Assembly (NCBI GenBank): GCA_024516155.1
Contig: JAJJXM010000016.1
Coordinates: 671,001 to 735,000, forward strand
DNA: 64,000 bases
Reading direction: 5' to 3'
Source of the DNA: Pyronema omphalodes
Taxonomy: Eukaryota; Ascomycota; Pezizomycetes; Pezizales; Pyronemataceae
Part shown: positions 59,838-64,000 of the stretch, piece by piece
Layout of the letters: each line of letters begins with the position of its first letter
Position numbering within the stretch: position 1 is the first letter of the stretch
Position numbers and translations under genes: made by a program
The notes under the pieces: model-generated
What the model saw: only the letters and a program-made list of their open reading frames with translations
Database searches by the model: none
What the model was told of the DNA's origin: nothing

Positions 59838-60332
59838 ATGGCCTCCTTTGGTAAGACCATTCCACTTAGGAACTTTTTATTTCCTCCGCACCGTAACCGC
59901 AGATTCCCCAATTCGTGCAACAAATACAACTCATCACACTCGACAATAAGCACGATTTCGGCAATTCGACTACTGCGTCAAAATCAAGAAACTTCAAAAT
60001 GGCCAGAGCTATCTATAGCAAACCGAAACCAGCTAACGCACCCCGGCCTGCCCTCGCCCCCCGCACAAACCTTCCTTTGGCAACTGAAACTCCTCAGCAT
60101 GTTGCCGCAAAACCTGCCCGCCATCTTCCCTCCAAGGCGCCACGCAATGTTCCTACAAAACGCCCTCGTTCCGAGACAGCAAATCGGGTTTCTAAAGCCC
60201 CACGGAACAGGGTGGCTGCGGTACCGACAAAAGCTCCTCGTGATATTGGGCTTCACCTGGCACTCCGAGCCGCCAATGGAAATAGCAAACCGGTACCGAC
60301 TAAAGCTCCCCGGAATCTGGAGCTTCATCTGA
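59838..60332 (+). promoter_or_regulatory. Overlapping upstream ORF before family copy R2
   Basis: It starts MASFGKTIPLRNFLFPPHRN, the same as R1 at its start, but has no stop before the main ATG at 59999, so it overlaps the coding start in another frame. In R1, L1 and L2 the uORF stops before the main ATG. If used, an overlapping uORF would inhibit the main start more strongly than a non-overlapping one. Confidence 0.4.
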
Positions 60333-60894
60333 AACTTCGAGCTGCGGCCAGGGGATATGGGAAAGTCCCGAATAAGTACCATGGGATGGTGAAGATGCCG
60401 GCTCCGCGTCGGAACCCGGTGAGGGGGGTTCGGAAGATACAGCAGGTTCAGGAACCGGAGGAGCCGGAGGAAGAGGATTTGGGGACGTTTTATGAGCTTT
60501 ATGATGCAGAGTCGGAGGTTGAGTCTGATACTGCTTCTGAGGATTCGGAGATGGAGGATGTCGAAGAGGAGCAGCAGGAGGTGCAGACGCCGGTGCAGGT
60601 GCAGGCTTCTGTTTTTCAACGTGAGTACTTTTTAAATATTCTTTGGTCTGATTTATGGATGATGAATAATTACTAACATACTACTTCTTAGCTGACTCGG
60701 GCGCTGAGTTTGGTCTTGGACGTAACCACTTCCTGAACCAGCTTCGGGAATTCCGTGATAAATCATGGACGCGGTCTTTGGAAGCGGAGGAGGTTTGGAG
60801 AGGCTTGATGGAGGAGGCGGATAGGCGGGATGCGTGGGAGCCATGTCAGAATATGGTTGTGTTTTGGATTGGTGGTTATAATGCCCATGCGTGA
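59999..60894 (+). CDS. 5S-linked family protein, copy R2 (unknown function)
   Basis: The model is join(59999..60620, 60692..60894), 274 aa; intron 71 bp. It has the same layout as R1 with a different linker (TNLPLATETPQHVAAKPARH), segments IGLHLALRAANGNS and ELHLKLRAAARGYG, KYHGMVKM, acidic EDSEMEDVEEEQQEVQ, and exon 2 PDSGAEFGLGRNHFLNQL with a longer, different end (VVFWIGGYNAHA). Two in-frame ATGs upstream (from 59915) could add up to 28 residues, but the conserved start is at 59999. Its positional partner in the left arm is L1. Confidence 0.78.
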
Positions 60895-62237
60895 CTGTCG
60901 AGTAGTAGGCGTGGATGAGATGGTATCAGCGATAGTCGTGGAAAAGAGAGGGGGTTTCAAGGAAGATGGTGAGGTAGGGAGGAGAGGTATGAGTGGATAG
61001 AGATGAGACAAAGTATGGGATAGTAATTGTCAGCAGTTTCACTACTGGAAAAGTATGGCATGGTGGAGTCACAAAAATCGGTGTTCGGAGTTGGTGTGGT
61101 TTGTCTTTGATAGTTTCCTGTTTATCAGATCTTGAAGAATAAAAGTTCCTTGCTTCTTATACCATTGCAACTGTGAGCGATTTGAAGAGTGTATTACTCC
61201 ACTCCCGCTTCTCAGTGATAAAAAGTGACCGTAATCTATCAGTATTCCTACACAATATTTATACATACAAGGACATGCGATAGGCTACTCCATCTATTCG
61301 TGAATGATACTTCAAGCCTATTAGGTAGCGCAAAATACATAGGTCTTTGTCTTTCTACCTTCGATATATCAACATCAACTAAAGGCCAGCCCGGCCGTGT
61401 CTGGCATTCATCATACCTGATCACTCGACGCATCTAGGCTTTTACAGAGGAACTTAGCCCAATGCGGTCAGTGTATGATTAAAATCAAATAAAATGAAAT
61501 CAAGCCCAATGAAATCGCTGCCGTTATCCAATTTCGCTTTGAACCGAAGCAAGGAACGCAGGAGTATAAGAGGGAATGTGAGCGAATATGAAAGTAGAAT
61601 CAGTAATTTCACGATAAAGCTTTCGGGTTCAGAGATAACCAGATGAATCGGGAATTTATTTGAGATTCGCAATGAATGCTGTACTGTGTACTGATGCGTA
61701 ATTTGGGAAGAACTGTGACGAGAACTCGTAGAGCCAGGTGATTCGTGGAACTAGGTGAATGCATGTAGAAATATGGCGAGATAGATGGGCTATAATGATA
61801 TATGGATCATTTATGGCCGAGAATTTGGATGTCAGCATTGATATAGGGTATGATAGCTGTTGATGGACTTCTAGCGGACGAGTTTAACCTATGGGACGAG
61901 GATGGGTATTTTGGTAAGTGCACAAGGATTAGTAGTCAATTCATTGTAGGTATCAACGCATAACTGAGCATGCCAGTACATAGGAGGCGAAGGATTTGCG
62001 ATGGAGAAGCTTGGAAATGATACGTGATTGGATATGTGAGCATCTAACCTACTGTATGTACCAACGCTTTAACAGTAGTTATATGCGTAAAAAGTTTCTA
62101 ATGATCGAATGATAAAATAACACGCCCAAGCTAGACTACTTTGTAATTTTGGATGTCGTTTTGACCGTATGAGGAGCGTGAGCTAGCTGGCATCTGAGAG
62201 TCAATACTTTATATATTTTTTGAGTTTACATGTAACA
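60895..62237. repeat. 3' flank between R2 and its 5S gene
   Basis: Homologous to 25313-26600 inverted. It has the 3' block with GTTTCACTACT-GAAAAGTATGGCATGG and a longer region up to the 5S gene. Small ORFs (61225-61437, 61454-61838) are not supported as genes. Confidence 0.6.
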
Positions 62238-62353
62238 GCTACGGTCATAGAATCATGAATACAACGCATCCCGTCCGCTCTGCGCTATTTAAGCATGATA
62301 TCGTCCGGCTAGTACTGTCGTGGGTGACCAGACGGGAATCCCGGATACTGTAG
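62238..62353 (+). rRNA. 5S ribosomal RNA gene (AATAC variant)
   Basis: Intact 116-nt core with all conserved 5S blocks and a TTTT end. The loop reads AATACAACG, as in 25197 and 29552. Confidence 0.9.
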
Positions 62354-63521
62354 TTTTGCGTTGCACCCTTTTATTTTTACACAGTCGTTCCGCTAAAGTG
62401 ATTCCCTACATTGCAGAGACCGAGTATGTATTATACATGTCCTTAGGAGCAGGGATATGGCGCATTCATACAATCCAGACAAAGCAACCGAACAACCACA
62501 ACTTCAGAGATTACCAAAGATTACCTGAGCAAGAATGAGAGTTTGAAAGCCCTGTGATAGCCAACCTCGACCAGAATTAATGAAAAATATATGATGTTCC
62601 ATGGGGGGGCATTTGTCTTGGAATTTGCAAATGTATAAGGTGGCCAAAATCGGGCACAGTGATACAACTGAGCACCGGACTCGCCCCTGTGTCTTAATAC
62701 ACTGTAACGACCATATATCATTGTTTTGAATAATTACAAACTCAAAGTTATTCAGCTTCACGAGTCGTCGCTCACATTCTCAGTTTGACAACTTAGACCA
62801 GGCATGGTTTAGCACTCGTTTGTAAACTAGGCTACATGGGTCCTTGCCCTACTTTGTTAAGGAAGTTCATAAATTCGCACTCATGTATGAATCAAGTAGG
62901 TGCTTGGTAATACTGCAAGACCCTTATGTACTTAGATGCAACATACTGATGCTAAGGGCTTTCTATACATAATACTACAGTGAAATAACCAGGCTATGGT
63001 GAACAAAATATCTATCGCCCCTGAATGGGAAACGCTGCTTTCTTATCTGTATAATCAGCAAATCATTATCATTACAGGTCTAGCAGGTTCACTCTCCAGT
63101 CATCCTTACTGCGGATTATAGCCAAGTTTTAATATCTTTTTTGAAGCTCTATGTATTTGCAACATCTATTTCTAAATCCAAAGGCCGCTTTCAACCCTTT
63201 CTGATTACTTTTTCTCATGCCAAAGCCAAGTAGACATAAAAATCAAACGTAATAAAATCCTAATCCTAAAATTATATACCATTACCCCAGAGCAAAATTT
63301 ATCATCAAACACAACTTCTACTATCCCCAATTTTCAAACCATCATCATCATCAAACATAATAACAACAAAACAACCCCGAGTGATACACCATGTCACATA
63401 TCACAAAATAAAACCCATCCCTGTTCCTGAACACCGCACACCAGGCACCAATCTCAAGCAAACAAATTAACCGCCCCAATTTCCCGGACTCCACATTCCA
63501 TGCCAATCCACGTGACTGAAA

Positions 63522-63558
<37 letters not shown>

Positions 63559-64000
63559 CCCCCGCCTATTACCCCGGTCAACCCGGTGAATCAGAATCAG
63601 AGAACCCAGTCAACCCAGTTAACCGGAAAAATCAGTTAACCGAAAAACCCAACCCCCCAGCCAAAAAAAAAACGAAATTGGAAACGCTTTACAGACATAT
63701 GGTACTCAGGATTCAGAACCATACCCGGCGACATGAAGACAGGAGAATACATGAGGCGACACGAAAACAACAGGATACATAAGGCAACACGGGGTAATAC
63801 GGACGACGGATCATGGATAACGGCTGCACCCACCCGTGGCATAGCGACTGGCCCCTCCTCATAACTCACCCCCCCCCCCCCCCCTGTAAAAAAATTTCCG
63901 ACAATTAGGTATCTCAATACTAACCCTTGTTAACTTACCTGCTATGTACCTCATTAACCTTACCCCTCTTTCTTCCACTTCCATATCCCTTAACCTCACA
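62354..64000. other. Region beyond the right array, no gene recognised
   Basis: The first part (about 62780-62920) still resembles the 5S-proximal linker (CTCGTTTGTAAACTAGGCTACATGG-like, GCACTCATGTATGAATC). Beyond about 63000 it is AT-rich with an A-run at about 63523-63554 and a C-run at about 63871-63884. A short AACCCAGT/AACCGG repeat lies near 63570-63640. I see no gene at the right edge. Confidence 0.55.

Larger units (their letters stand above)
53909..62353 (+). repeat. Right array of 5S-linked units (inverted relative to the left array)
   Basis: Order on the plus strand: 5S pseudogene (53909), linker, family gene (56285), 3' flank, 5S (57802), linker, family gene (59999), 3' flank, 5S (62238). 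The spacing between the two intact 5S genes is 4436 bp; from the pseudogene to the first intact 5S it is 3893 bp. It matches the left array in order and sequence, in opposite orientation. Confidence 0.8.

Noticed and set aside
53909..62353. 5S-derived SINE interpretation of the 5S repeats
   Set aside because: Whole 4.4 kb units with genes are duplicated in order, and I saw no 3' tail with target-site duplications directly around the 5S cores, so segmental duplication is the simpler reading.

Overview
The window is nuclear DNA of a filamentous ascomycete (Pezizomycotina). The evidence is compact genes with short GT-AG introns (about 45-180 bp), conserved fungal housekeeping proteins, one intron-bearing tRNA gene and, most tellingly, single 5S rRNA genes dispersed among protein genes. 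I cannot fix the class from sequence alone.

Layout. 1-18.3 kb is ordinary gene-dense DNA: the 5' part of a mitochondrial transcription factor/rRNA dimethylase-like gene (-), an AMSH/Sst2-type JAMM deubiquitinase (+), eIF2A (-), a 1978-residue ZNFX1-like helicase with NF-X1 and RZ zinc fingers (-), and quinolinate phosphoribosyltransferase BNA6 (+). 33.2-52.1 kb is a second single-copy block: a glutathione-independent formaldehyde dehydrogenase-like enzyme (-), a small hypothetical protein (-), tRNA-Arg(CCG) (-), a Pro/Ala-rich GPI-anchored surface protein (-), a mitochondrial LEA-like protein (-), argininosuccinate lyase (+) with a GCN4/CPC1-type site upstream, and a Ras-family GTPase (+). 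Every multi-exon model given as exact adds up to a whole number of codons after splicing.

The unusual part flanks the second block. At 18.6-33 kb and 53.9-62.4 kb lie two inverted arrays built from a roughly 4.4 kb unit: 5S rRNA gene, about 1.5-2 kb linker, two-exon gene of a family I do not recognise, 3' flank, next 5S gene. The left array reads on the minus strand and the right array on the plus strand, with about 21-23 kb of single-copy DNA between. Four family members are intact (262-274 aa: basic KAPR-rich N-terminus, duplicated ELHL-type segment, acidic stretch, conserved second exon). A fifth is decayed. There are five intact-looking 5S genes and two 5S pseudogenes. Part of one unit pair is nearly identical between the arms although the 5S gene inside it carries different diagnostic bases, which suggests gene conversion.

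Intergenic DNA is rich in microsatellites, minisatellites and G/C homopolymers. One small MITE-like element lies inside an insertion in the left arm. The clearest candidate for something undescribed is the 5S-linked gene family and its inverted array.
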